A stretch of 64,000 nt of DNA from Brienomyrus brachyistius (taxonomy: Eukaryota; Chordata; Actinopteri; Osteoglossiformes; Mormyridae). The translations under genes and the position numbers were made by a program. The stretch spans positions 34,366-98,365 of the forward strand of contig NW_026042788.1 in assembly GCF_023856365.1 (NCBI RefSeq), given 5' to 3'. The notes below the pieces were generated by a model that saw only the letters and a list, made by a program, of their open reading frames with translations, had not been told where the DNA came from and made no database searches. Shown in pieces: positions 11,824-21,181 of this stretch. The first letter of the stretch is position 1, and every line of letters begins with the position of its first letter.

Positions 11824-12003
11824 ATATTAATATTTGAAATAATTGTTAAATTAGGCTCCGGACCCCCCGCGACCCAATAGGATAAGCGGTTTGGAAAATG
11901 GATGGATGGATGGATATTAATATTTGAAATAATTATTAAATTAGGCTCCGGACCCCCCGCGACCCAATAGGATAAGCGGTTTGGAAAATGGATGGATGGA
12001 TGG
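11824..12003 (+). repeat. 90-bp tandem duplication carrying a SINE 3' end
   Basis: Two units start at 11824 and 11914. Each has 'atattaatatttgaaataatt' followed by the last part of a V-type SINE ('aggctccggaccccccgcga' to the ATGG tail). It lies in the NITR I-TM intron. Confidence 0.85.
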
Positions 12004-12130
12004 ATAATTATTAAATTAACATCTGTGTAATTTAATTTAAGCACTTAAATTAGAAAATTCATTACATTAAAAAAAGAAATAAATGTCTTAATAGCAGAAT
12101 AAGCTAAATAAAACTTTGAAGCAGATATAC

Positions 12131-12243
12131 TCTCCACACTGGGTGCTACCATCTATATCCAGCTGTGTGCCGTTCCCAAACAGCATCTCCCCACACTGGG
12201 TGTTACCATCTATATCCAGCTATGTGCCGTTCCCAAACAGCAT
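12131..12243 (-). repeat. Tandem duplication of the I-exon J-like end and splice donor
   Basis: A segment of about 57 bp coding CGEMLFGNGTxLDIDG and its donor is present twice (starts at 12186 and 12131 on the plus strand, periods 57 and 55). One copy has TAG where the other has CAG. Confidence 0.85.
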
Positions 12244-12557
12244 CTCCCCACACATGGCCACAGCGCAGTAGTAAGTCCCAGCATCGGAGAGGCTGAGGTT
12301 CCCCTTGGGGAGGCTGTAGACGCAGCTCCGTGTAGGAGATCCAGCCTCAGGGCTCTTCTCACACTCATCACTGCTGTTTCCAGGGCTGTAAATGACTCCA
12401 GGAAGGGATTCTCCTGATCCATGTCTGAACCAGTAAACACTGTGTTCTCCTGCACAGCTCCCAGTCTCTATCGTACACTGCAGGCTCACAGAGTCTCCTG
12501 GCTGCAATGTGTCAGACACAGGCTGCTGTACCACAGTCCTGCTGTTGGAGTCTTTAC
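12207..12557 (-). CDS. NITR exon 3, I-type Ig domain, interrupted by TAG
   Basis: After a TTTGCTTTTCAG acceptor the exon continues the V exon in phase 1 (TG|KDSNS). It reads VVQQPVSDTLQPGDSVSLQC, then HSVYWFRHGSGESLPG, LSLSDAGTYYCAVA and FGNGT, with extra cysteines typical of NITR I domains. The codon after FGNGT is TAG (12220-12222). The matching codon in a 57-bp tandem copy immediately downstream (12131-12186) is CAG, followed by LDID and a GTAGCA donor. The exon therefore ends at 12207 or, using the second donor, at 12150, and the stop lies before both. Downstream exons are more than 50 nt away, so nonsense-mediated decay would be expected if spliced normally. Confidence 0.8.
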
Positions 12558-13249
12558 CTGAAAAGCAAAATAGTCATGATGACAGCCCTTTGAGAATAAC
12601 AATGGAAAATACAGATCCTCAAAAATTGTTCTTACAGATTTTTGGGAACTGAATCGATGTTCTTCTAGCCATCCAAGAAATCAGTAACTTCTTGGAGAAC
12701 AGCTGACATTCTTCTCTCTTTTTATTGTATTACTGCTTATTAGTATATATCAGGTAACACTATACATTAACTGCACCTACATAATACCTAAATAAAAATT
12801 ATATGATAATAACAAACATTATAATCATATAATGTCTTGTATTAATGTATGAAGGTAGATGAATATAATTAATTTCAATTCAAAGAAATGAAGTGTGTAA
12901 AGTGTACTTTATATTTTCATGATTTTCGTGACTTTACATTTGGTTTATGTTGCCCCTTTTCCACAGGAAGGTATTTATTGTTTTTGCATATTTAGCTCTT
13001 GATGTGTTTTGGTATTTTTGAGCATTTTGCTGTAGTACCTGCATAATTTAATTCAAGAGCCGAAGAGCTGTTTGCCCATTACTAGTTTGTCTATCTTTTA
13101 ACATTAAAGAAAAAGTATACATAGTAAAAGGAATTACTTGGTTTCGTAGTTCCTCCTATTTATTTTCTTATGCACACAAAAGTAAGTTTTTCCGTTCAAC
13201 CATAGCACTACAGCGAAAAGCAAAACGTCATGGCAAATACAATTATGCT

Positions 13250-13430
13250 TTATTCCAATACACATTGCTAATTTTTCATTATTATTACATTTATTCAGCA
13301 TAATATCTTCAAAGGTTTCATGATTTAATTTGCAATCTTCTGGCCTGAAATCTTTTCCTGCTACACTGAAGACTCTCTCAGCGTGTGCAGAGAAAGCTGC
13401 AGCCAAAGGGTTGGCATCCTCTGATAAACA
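13250..13430 (-). pseudogene. hAT transposase carboxy-terminal fragment
   Basis: The minus strand reads DANPLAAAFSAHAERVFSVAG and on to LNHETFEDIMLNKCNN. The sequence AERVFSVAG matches the hAT dimerisation-domain signature (usually SSxxxERxFSxAG). Only this short part remains, inside the NITR V-I intron and just outside the left end of the retrovirus. Confidence 0.6.
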
Positions 13431-13522
13431 TGGTTGGTTCAGGTATCGGTGACATTATGTGAACCTTTCATGGCAGGAATAGGGACTAGTTTGACTTTTG
13501 ATGCAGGAAAAGTGTTTGGGAC

Positions 13523-13861
13523 TGTTAGGTTGAAGAAACAGTTGTTAATCATTTCTGTATGATCAGCAATGAGTGTAAATATATATGTATACGTTATTTC
13601 TTATCTTCTAGCCACATACTCTTAGCTATTGTACTCTAAGTAGGTGGTTAACAGCTGCCTACTTAGATAAGAATCTCACTTCCCTCTCTTGCGCCCCCCA
13701 TTGACTATAAATAAAGAAGACAAGGGGAACCACCCTTTGTAACACATTCTGCTGTAGTTTGCATTGCAGAGAGTGTGGGTACCCTTGCAAGTAAAACTGT
13801 AACCTGTGTGTGTCTCATAAATGTGGAGTTGGGGTGGAAACGCCGGGCGCTTTCCCCAACA
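13523..13861 (+). repeat. 5' LTR of the endogenous retrovirus
   Basis: Begins TGTTAGG and ends CCCCAACA. TATAAATAAA at 13706-13715 combines a TATA box with an overlapping AATAAA. The sequence matches the 3' LTR base for base as far as I can read. Confidence 0.92.
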
Positions 13862-13868
13862 TAGAATT

Positions 13869-13886
13869 TGGTCCTTCGAGCCGGAT
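13869..13886 (+). promoter_or_regulatory. Primer-binding site for tRNA-Tyr
   Basis: TGGTCCTTCGAGCCGGAT is the exact complement of the 3' 18 nt of vertebrate tRNA-Tyr including CCA. It lies 7 nt after the LTR, a slightly long spacer. Confidence 0.8.
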
Positions 13887-14076
13887 CCGAGGAACCCCGA
13901 AGACGTCTCCAGTACGCCGAGAGAAGCGACACCGAAGTCTGTCGACAGCCACTCGAAGTCGGGTGCAAGAAAGACCTGTGATGTGAATTCGTCATCAGGC
14001 CGGTGGTTAGAACTGCGCTCGACGTCTGGTGATGTCTGAAGGACCTCGGTGACGGATCAGAGAGCACACTATACAG

Positions 14077-14082
14077 GTGAGA
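14077..14082 (+). promoter_or_regulatory. Candidate leader splice donor for env mRNA
   Basis: CAG|GTGAGA in the untranslated leader fits the donor consensus. A matching acceptor, CTCTATTTAG, ends at about 20141, just before the env ATG. Function is inferred. Confidence 0.4.
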
Positions 14083-14452
14083 GATATGGCACCTAAGTGA
14101 GTAGGTGGCCAAGTGAGAGATACGGCACCTAAATAAGTAGGTGGCCAAGACATGCATGTGGTTGAGGTTAGCCGAAATTAACCGGGAGAGAAAGTAGGCG
14201 TTGTTGGAAATATATACAGTGTTGTATGTGGATGTGTTTTTATAGGTTTTAGATTAACCTACACGATCCACCCTAAAAGCAACAACATACTGGTGACTGA
14301 AGGATCAAGGACGGGTTTCATCCCTGAAAACTAACACCGCTGCTCTAATAGGGAGCAGTAGAAGGCCGTGTTAGTGTCCTCCTGAGGTCTCATGCCAGAG
14401 ACTTGCTTTTAGGATTTTTTATTTTTTGTAGTGTATCCATTAAAAGGTAACA

Positions 14453-15923
14453 ATGGGGAAGAATCAAAGTAAACAAATGGAACTAGAGGGAGATGAGAAG
14501 TTTATGGAAGGATATAAGCCAGGATCAGGACAAATAAGTAGTCAGAGATGGAGGAAAAAAACATGGGTTTGAAGGAAAACTCCACACTCCAGATATATTA
14601 AAATTACAGGGAAACTTAAAACTGGAGATGTTACAGACTACCAATAAGAAAGAAGGTAAAGACAGAAAAAAAGAATATGTTTTTTCTGATGCATGGTTAG
14701 AACAGAGTAAATTAAGAGATAATAAAAGACAGCAAAAAAAGGGAAATAAGGAGAAAAAATTACAGGCGACTTTAATTACACTAGATGAGGAGACGGCAAC
14801 AAAATCTTCTGCCGCTCCAGTTCCCTTACTGCCCCCACAAATTCCAATGATTGCGCCTGCACCAGTTCCAGCTGTAAATAGACGACAAATAGGAGGAGGG
14901 GAATCATCTCGAATGATGACCCGAGGGTCTAACCCTTCTCTGTATCCGTTAAAGGATCTGGAGACAAGTAAAGTACGCTGGCATCCAAAAAATGACACAG
15001 AACAGGAAGACTGGGAGAATGATTTGGTGTGTCCACTCGTAGAAGTGGCAAATCCAAATCGAGGCCCAAATAATGCAGGACCCGAAACTATGTTAGTATA
15101 TAGACCCTGGACCGCTGAGGATAGAACAGCGGCTTTAAAAGGAATACCCCCGGTTGAAGAAGGGGTACCCGAGTTTTGGACTGCCATCCTAGAATTACAA
15201 AGTAGTTTTCATTTGAACGGCAGGGAAATGTATAGATGTCTCAGACAGTTGTTTACCCATAAATGGGGACGTGTAGCGGGAGACTTCACAGGACATGGTA
15301 ATAATGATGAAGTCTTAGCACATGACTCGCAGGAACTCATACAAGCATTACGAGACTTGCGAAACAGGGTAGAGACAGCCTTCGTAAGACGCGCAGACTA
15401 TGTACGAATAGCGCAATGTAAACAAAAAGATGGAGAGGAACCTGAGGATTTTATGGATAGAATGAGAGTTGTATTTAGAGGAAACTCAGGGATCCCATTT
15501 GATGAAGAGGCAGTAGGAGTGTACCAACAACAGCTAAAACGAGCTTTTGTCGCAGGCCTAAAGCCCGAATTGCGAAAATATCTTGACAAACATTGGGTAC
15601 ATCAGAATACTGGTTCAGTCCAACAAGCACTATAATATGCTCAACACGCGCAGAAAGCGCAGAAACAGGAAAAGACAGACACAATATTCAGCGCCTCAGA
15701 AGTAGTAGCGCTAGTGCAAATGAATCCTCCGGGGAGGGGAGGATTCAGAGGAAGGTCAAGAGGCCGAGGAAGGGGGAGAGGTGTTTTCAGAAACAATTAC
15801 AGGAATTCGTCTCAGCAAGATAACATTTGCTGGACATGCAGGAAACCTGGACACTTAGCTAGGAATTGTAGAGTAGGGAAACAACCATATAACCCAAACT
15901 CCATTGAAAACAATGATCAATGA
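14453..15923 (+). pseudogene. gag: Retroviral gag with one-base shift and in-frame stop
   Basis: Gag forms the virus core. The ATG at 14453 gives MGKNQSKQ, a myristoylation-type start. The reading phase changes by one base within the A run at 14555-14561, after which the frame continues through 14628-15632 (a matrix-to-capsid region with a PVPLLPPQIPMIAPAPVPA proline-rich late-domain-like part). A TAA at 15633-15635 interrupts, and the same frame resumes to 15920 with a basic RGR-rich stretch and one CCHC knuckle, CWTCRKPGHLARNC (about 15828-15869). It ends in TGA at 15921-15923. The total without breaks is near 490 codons, usual for this group. Whether the A-run shift is real or a sequencing error cannot be told. 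Confidence 0.85.
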
Positions 15924-16934
15924 CCCCCCTCGGAGGCCCCTGTTACCGACACCATCCGAGGCAAAACAGAGGTGATTTTAAGAAAGGAAACGGAGGTCAC
16001 TTTACAAGACCTTTTAGATAAGGAAATAGATTTACAAGCAGTGTGTCAGTTATTAGCAGAAAGGCAGTGGGAAACCTTGCCAAGTCGGAAGTTAGTCATA
16101 AACGGCAAAGTATATGAATGTCTGTGTGACACTGGAGCATGTAGGACTGTCCTAACCTCCAGTCCTCCCGGAGTCACATATTCTTCATCAGTCATAAATA
16201 TAAAAACGGCAGGAGGTCAGACAGACAGACATCAGTTAACAAACCCAGTTGCAGTAAAAGATAAGGAAACTGGACTTGAATGTCAAGCACAGGTGTTAAT
16301 AAGCCCTTCTTGTCCTGTTAACTTGTTAGGCCGAGACCTTATGGTACAAATGGGCATTAGCGTGGTTGCCACAGCCACTGGCATGAAAGCAATCGTAAAT
16401 GAAGAAGCTTATGTTGTGCAAGGAACCACAACACCACAATATTACTGGTCTCTGGACCTAGGGGGAACTGCACAGACACGAGAATTATTGCGGAAAACTA
16501 GAGAAAAGCAGTCCCCTAGACAGGCCCAGTTCATGCCTGACGATGCCTTACACGTCACTATGTGGTACAAAGACACCCTTGGACCAGATTATGTCTATGA
16601 CAAAACGTTTCATGCCCTCCAAGACACTTGTATTACCTTACAACATATGTATGTTAACCCCACCACTGGGTTTTCAGCAGCCTCAGTCATTTTATCTAAC
16701 AAGCAACAGGCTGTATTTAGAGAGAGAACACCACACGTATCTCTTTCAAAACCACCCCAGATGCAGTGGAGAGATGTAGAGATGTTCTTACGAGATTCTA
16801 TGCACAGTTACAATGACTACCAACCCGTATCTGGCTCCTGTTGGAGCTATGATGAGAAACACAATGTGTGGCGGTTTCCTTTGGGATGGAGAGTTCAAAC
16901 CACTCCCACCACACACTTAAAGGACCCAACCTGA
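15924..16934 (+). CDS. pro: Retroviral protease plus an unusual 2H-phosphoesterase-like region
   Basis: This frame continues gag in phase past the TGA, consistent with readthrough. Counting from 15972, the retropepsin has the active-site DTGA at residues 53-56 and NLLGRDL near 117-123, so the protease probably cleaves the Gag-Pol chain. Residues 165-320 are not protease and not reverse transcriptase. They include LHVTMWY with H194-V-T and PHVSLSK with H255-V-S, a paired HxT/HxS pattern as in 2H phosphoesterases, with 61 residues between the two His. The frame stops at TGA (16932-16934) and then resumes in the same phase as pol. The protease call is firm; the 2H reading is inference from two motifs. 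Confidence 0.85.
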   Translation, partial: PPSEAPVTDTIRGKTEVILRKETEVTLQDLLDKEIDLQAVCQLLAERQWETLPSRKLVINGKVYECLCDTGACRTVLTSSPPGVTYSSSVINIKTAGGQTDRHQLTNPVAVKDKETGLECQAQVLISPSCPVNLLGRDLMVQMGISVVATATGMKAIVNEEAYVVQGTTTPQYYWSLDLGGTAQTRELLRKTREKQSPRQAQFMPDDALHVTMWYKDTLGPDYVYDKTFHALQDTCITLQHMYVNPTTGFSAASVILSNKQQAVFRERTPHVSLSKPPQMQWRDVEMFLRDSMHSYNDYQPVSGSCWSYDEKHNVWRFPLGWRVQTTPTTHLKDPT

Positions 16935-16994
16935 CAAATTTTTTCAACCCTGGAGGAGGGATCATGTCCAGATCTAGATCGCCTCCCAGAAGGG

Positions 16995-19900
16995 TTGTGG
17001 TCGTCCTCCCCCACTGATGTAGGGCTGGTAAAGGGGTTTCCACCTTACAAAGTAATTGTGAAATCAGAACACCGTCCGGTAGTTAGGCAATACCCATTAA
17101 AACCTGAAGCAGAAAAAGGTATAGCCCCTGTAGTGCAAGACATGTTAGCATCAGGAATATTGCGAGAGGCTCCTGAAGCCACTTGCAACACTCCTATCTT
17201 TCCAGTCCAGAAGGGACATACAGGGAAATGGCGCATGGTGCAGGATTTAAGACCGGTTAATAACATAGTGCAACATGCAGCACCAGACGTGCCTAACCCA
17301 CACTTATTGCTCAACTCATTGACTCCTGATAAAAGCTACTTCTCAGTAGTGGATCTTAGTAATGCATTTTTCTCAGTACCATTGCACCCTGATTCTCAAC
17401 ATTTATTTGGATTTACCTATAAAGGGAAAAAATATACATATACTAGACTCCCTCAGGGATTTTCTGAAAGTCCACATGTATATACCATGGCCCTTAGATA
17501 CTCTATGAGTACCTGTGAAATACCATCACATAGTCAGGTATTACTATACGTGGATGATATCTTAATAGCAGCAGATTCAGAACAACATTGCAAAGAAACT
17601 ACCCTAACTGTGCTTCAGCATTTATACAATACTGGACATAAAGCTTCTAAACAGAAGTTGCAGTATTGCAAAAAGACAGTTGTCTATTTAGGGCATAACC
17701 TTTCACAAAAAGGTCGCTCGCTGCTAGAGATAAGGAAACAAGCTATACAGGAAGCACCTAAACCACAGACTAAACAACAGATGATGTCCTTTTTAGGGCT
17801 CTGCAATTATTGTAGAGAATGGTTACCAGATTATGCTTTTCTAGTTCAACCTTTGCAAAATTTAATATACGGGAAGGAGATGACTCTAAAGGACAAAATA
17901 CAATGGACTGAGGACGGAGAAAATGCTTTTACAAATTTAAAAAGAATGTTGCAAACCAATGTGACCCTTGCTCTACCAGATTATCAACAACCATTCACCC
18001 TATGTGTAGATGCTAATCAAGGTTATATGAAAGCAGTATTAACACAGCCATTCGGAGCAAAAGAGAGACCGTTAGCATTCTATTCAAAACGATTAGATGC
18101 AGTAGCAGCTGGCTTTCCACAGTGTTTACAGGCATGTGCAGCTGCTGCAGAAGCAGTAAAGGTATCAGCAGAATTGGTACTTTGTCACCCCCTCATACTT
18201 AAAGTTCCTCATTCTGTGTCTCTAATCTTGTTGCAGACACCGCTTCCATTCTTAACACATACAAGACATCTTACCTTAGTGTCACTTTTGCTCTCACAAC
18301 CTAACATTGAACTTCAGCGGTGTGGCCTATTGAACCCTAGCACGCTCCTCCCCACCGCAGAGGATGGGGAGCCACATTCTTGCAAAGCAACAATAGAAGA
18401 ACAAACAAAACCAAGAGCAGATATTCTGCAAACTTTTATACCAGGATCAGAAGTTGTTTATGTAGATGGCTCAGCATCAAAAAATGATATGGGAAAAAAT
18501 AAAGTTGGGTATGCTGTAGTTACATCTACTGAAGTGTTAGAAGCCAATGCACTCCCTTCTACTTGTTCAGCACAAGCGGCTGAACTCTATGCTGTGATCA
18601 GGGCATGTGAACTGTTCAAGAACAAGTCACTTACTATCTACACTGATAGTCAATATGTGTTTGCAGCTGTCCATCACCATGCAAGAGTCTGGAAAAATAG
18701 AGGTTTTAGAACATCACAGGGCACATCTCTTACTCATACAAATTTGCTACTTAGATTATTAGACGTTGTGCATTTACCGACTCACTTTGCACTGTGCAAA
18801 TGCAAAGCACACCAGACTGATGACTCTGCAGAAACCGCAGGAAATAGTTTTGCAGATAAAACCGCCAAAGAAGCGGCACTGAAACAACCTACCTTATCAG
18901 TGGCAGACATTCTTTTTATAGATAGCGATGTGCTATGTGATGCACAGATTCATGCTCCTAAAATAGAAGTACAAAGTTGGATCAAAAGAGGAGCAATACA
19001 ACGAGAGAAAGTTTACTATATGAATGACAAGCCCATCCTACCAAAAAATTTATACAAAACAGCTGCTTTGGTGAGCCATGGAAATACTCATGTCTCAACA
19101 GGAGGGATGGTACATATCATACAACAATATTTCTATGCTATAAATTTTTCTGATTATGCAAAACAATTTTGTAGGACATGCTTAATTTGTTGTAAACACA
19201 ATGCACAAGGAAACATCAGACCAAAACGTGGCCAGTTCCCCACAGCTGAGTATCCGTTTCAAGTTGTACATATGGATTTTATTGAATTATCTTGGTCACA
19301 AGGAAAGAAATACTGTCTAGTTATTATAGACACCTTTTCTAAGTGGGTAGAAATATACCCTGTAAAGCATTGTGATGCAATGACCGTTGCAAAATGTTTG
19401 GTAAGCCATTATTTCCCTACCTATGGCATACCTCATATTATAAGATCAGACAATGGGACTCATTTTGTAAATCAGACTATGTCCCTTTGCTCACAAGCAT
19501 TAGGTTTTACGCTTAAGAATCATTGTGCGTATCACCCTCAGAGCGCAGGCTTAGTGGAAAGGACCAACGGCACTATTAAAACAAGGCTAAGAAAGACAGT
19601 GGAAGAGACAAAAAGGCCGTGGCCAGAATGTTTGTCTCTAGTAAAATTATGGATGAGAATAACTCCCACTCCTGCAGGATTAACACCTTTTGAAATAGTG
19701 TATGGTAGACCATTTCCCCTAGCAACTGAAATGAATGACATAGAAAAAGCAGACCGAGAAAATACGCTGGCCGATTGGATGCGTAAACTACTAACATCAC
19801 AACAAAAACATAGCCCCAGTAGTCTGCCGGTAAATTCTGTTTCTACTCAACAGGATAACTTGCAGCCGGGAGATTGGGTCCTGGTCAAGGTCCTGTTGCG

Positions 19901-20051
19901 GAAAGATTGGAGCACACCTCGGTGGGACGGTCCTTATCAAGTCCTCCTTACAACACCAACAGCAGTAAAGATCGCAGAACGACCTTCCTGGATACACAAA
20001 AGTCACTGTAAACCCATCAAGCCCTTATCAGAGGCCTCAGCAACAGAGTAG
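16995..20051 (+). CDS. pol: Retroviral pol: reverse transcriptase, RNase H, integrase
   Basis: A single open frame of 1,018 codons, in phase with pro. The RT has KWRMVQDLRPVN, SVVDLSNAFFSV and the catalytic YVDD at residues 185-188. RNase H starts with YVDGSA (Asp 491), with AELYA, YTDSQY and ADKTAKE supplying the other acidic residues. The integrase has an HHCC zinc site (VSHGNTHV ... CRTCLICC) and the DD35E triad at Asp 761 (MDFIEL), Asp 819 (SDNGTHF) and Glu 855 (GLVERTNG). The sequence resembles the zebrafish ZFERV/MLV-like branch. All three enzyme parts keep their catalytic residues. Because the frame lies after a TGA at 16932, the first codon shown is not a true start; it would be made as a Gag-Pro-Pol product. 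Confidence 0.93.
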   Translation: MWSSSPTDVGLVKGFPPYKVIVKSEHRPVVRQYPLKPEAEKGIAPVVQDMLASGILREAPEATCNTPIFPVQKGHTGKWRMVQDLRPVNNIVQHAAPDVPNPHLLLNSLTPDKSYFSVVDLSNAFFSVPLHPDSQHLFGFTYKGKKYTYTRLPQGFSESPHVYTMALRYSMSTCEIPSHSQVLLYVDDILIAADSEQHCKETTLTVLQHLYNTGHKASKQKLQYCKKTVVYLGHNLSQKGRSLLEIRKQAIQEAPKPQTKQQMMSFLGLCNYCREWLPDYAFLVQPLQNLIYGKEMTLKDKIQWTEDGENAFTNLKRMLQTNVTLALPDYQQPFTLCVDANQGYMKAVLTQPFGAKERPLAFYSKRLDAVAAGFPQCLQACAAAAEAVKVSAELVLCHPLILKVPHSVSLILLQTPLPFLTHTRHLTLVSLLLSQPNIELQRCGLLNPSTLLPTAEDGEPHSCKATIEEQTKPRADILQTFIPGSEVVYVDGSASKNDMGKNKVGYAVVTSTEVLEANALPSTCSAQAAELYAVIRACELFKNKSLTIYTDSQYVFAAVHHHARVWKNRGFRTSQGTSLTHTNLLLRLLDVVHLPTHFALCKCKAHQTDDSAETAGNSFADKTAKEAALKQPTLSVADILFIDSDVLCDAQIHAPKIEVQSWIKRGAIQREKVYYMNDKPILPKNLYKTAALVSHGNTHVSTGGMVHIIQQYFYAINFSDYAKQFCRTCLICCKHNAQGNIRPKRGQFPTAEYPFQVVHMDFIELSWSQGKKYCLVIIDTFSKWVEIYPVKHCDAMTVAKCLVSHYFPTYGIPHIIRSDNGTHFVNQTMSLCSQALGFTLKNHCAYHPQSAGLVERTNGTIKTRLRKTVEETKRPWPECLSLVKLWMRITPTPAGLTPFEIVYGRPFPLATEMNDIEKADRENTLADWMRKLLTSQQKHSPSSLPVNSVSTQQDNLQPGDWVLVKVLLRKDWSTPRWDGPYQVLLTTPTAVKIAERPSWIHKSHCKPIKPLSEASATE

Positions 20052-20142
20052 CAGTGGAAGTCCGCTACAAAGGCACAGTAACCAATAGGGTGCTGTTGTC
20101 TCAACCCGGTGAAGAAAACAACTGAGCTGCACTCTATTTAGG

Positions 20143-20660
20143 ATGGCCCTGATAGGGTGGGGATGTGGTAAAGTGACTCTAGGGGTCATTCTTGTTGTAG
20201 GACTTGTATGGTTGTCCTGGCTCTCACCAGCTCCATTACAGCACCTACGGCGATGGACCCATGATGACTTCCATCTACGCCCGTTGCCCGCTGACCACTC
20301 ACATCCATTTATGCAAAACTACTGGTACCGATATGTACATGATACTGTAACAGCGAAAAATGTGACAAATTGCTATGTTTGTTCAGTAATGCTCACTCAT
20401 AGTGAAGGACCTACGGTGTATGGCAGAGCTATGAATATCTTCTGCAGGTATAGGATATCAAAGTAATGTTTCACTTATATTTTCTTTTGTTTTTCATTTT
20501 ATTTTTCTGTTGTTTTATTACTGTTATACCATGTTTGAAAATGTTTATTAATCAAGCTCTTAACGCTGCTTTTCGGACACGCAGTACAATGTTTCTCTCC
20601 CTTACCCAAACTATAGAGACAGAGCCTGTTTCCAGCGATGGCGATGAAGAAGACATATAA
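20143..20660 (+). pseudogene. env: Retroviral env, internally deleted
   Basis: The first 108 codons (ATG at 20143) give a leader with a hydrophobic stretch (LGVILVVGLVWLSWL) and the beginning of a surface protein with NCYVCS. The frame ends in TAA at 20464-20466. Immediately after, in another phase, 20466-20660 codes a long hydrophobic helix (LYFLLFFILFFCCFITVI) and a cytoplasmic tail, as at the end of a transmembrane Env subunit. Most of the surface unit, the fusion region and the ectodomain are missing, so no entry protein can be made. Confidence 0.75.
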
Positions 20661-20828
20661 TTCATAATGACGGCCGAGCCGAAAGCACCCGTGCAGGGCT
20701 CGGACCTGAAGAACCGGAATTAAATGTTTTCCAGGATAATGACAATGTGGTCTAAATGAAGGTTGTACCTAAAGTGCTTTTGCAACTTGTACAATGTTGA
20801 TGCTTCTGATCATACTGTCATGATAAAC

Positions 20829-20836
20829 AGGAGGGA
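20829..20836 (+). promoter_or_regulatory. Polypurine tract
   Basis: A purine run (aggaggga) two bases before the 3' LTR is in the position of the plus-strand primer. Confidence 0.6.
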
Positions 20837-20837
20837 C

Positions 20838-21176
20838 TGTTAGGTTGAAGAAACAGTTGTTAATCATTTCTGTATGATCAGCAATGAGTGTAAATATATA
20901 TGTATACGTTATTTCTTATCTTCTAGCCACATACTCTTAGCTATTGTACTCTAAGTAGGTGGTTAACAGCTGCCTACTTAGATAAGAATCTCACTTCCCT
21001 CTCTTGCGCCCCCCATTGACTATAAATAAAGAAGACAAGGGGAACCACCCTTTGTAACACATTCTGCTGTAGTTTGCATTGCAGAGAGTGTGGGTACCCT
21101 TGCAAGTAAAACTGTAACCTGTGTGTGTCTCATAAATGTGGAGTTGGGGTGGAAACGCCGGGCGCTTTCCCCAACA
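20838..21176 (+). repeat. 3' LTR of the endogenous retrovirus
   Basis: 339 bp, matching the 5' LTR; followed by the target duplication gggac at 21177-21181. Confidence 0.92.
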
Positions 21177-21181
21177 GGGAC

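Larger units (their letters stand above)
13523..21176 (+). mobile_element. Endogenous retrovirus (ZFERV/gamma-epsilon-like), defective
   Basis: A 7,654-bp provirus has two 339-bp LTRs that I read as identical, TG...CA ends, a 5-bp target duplication gggac (13518-13522 and 21177-21181), a tRNA-Tyr primer site, gag, pro, pol and a gutted env. gag, pro and pol share one frame separated by TGA codons, as in class I retroviruses that use stop readthrough. It is defective: one-base shift near the gag start, a TAA in gag, a TGA before the reverse transcriptase, and most of env deleted. It lies antisense within the V-I intron of the NITR gene. Confidence 0.92.

Noticed and set aside
14525..15187. 220-codon minus-strand frame
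   Set aside because: Shadow of the retroviral gag frame on the other strand.
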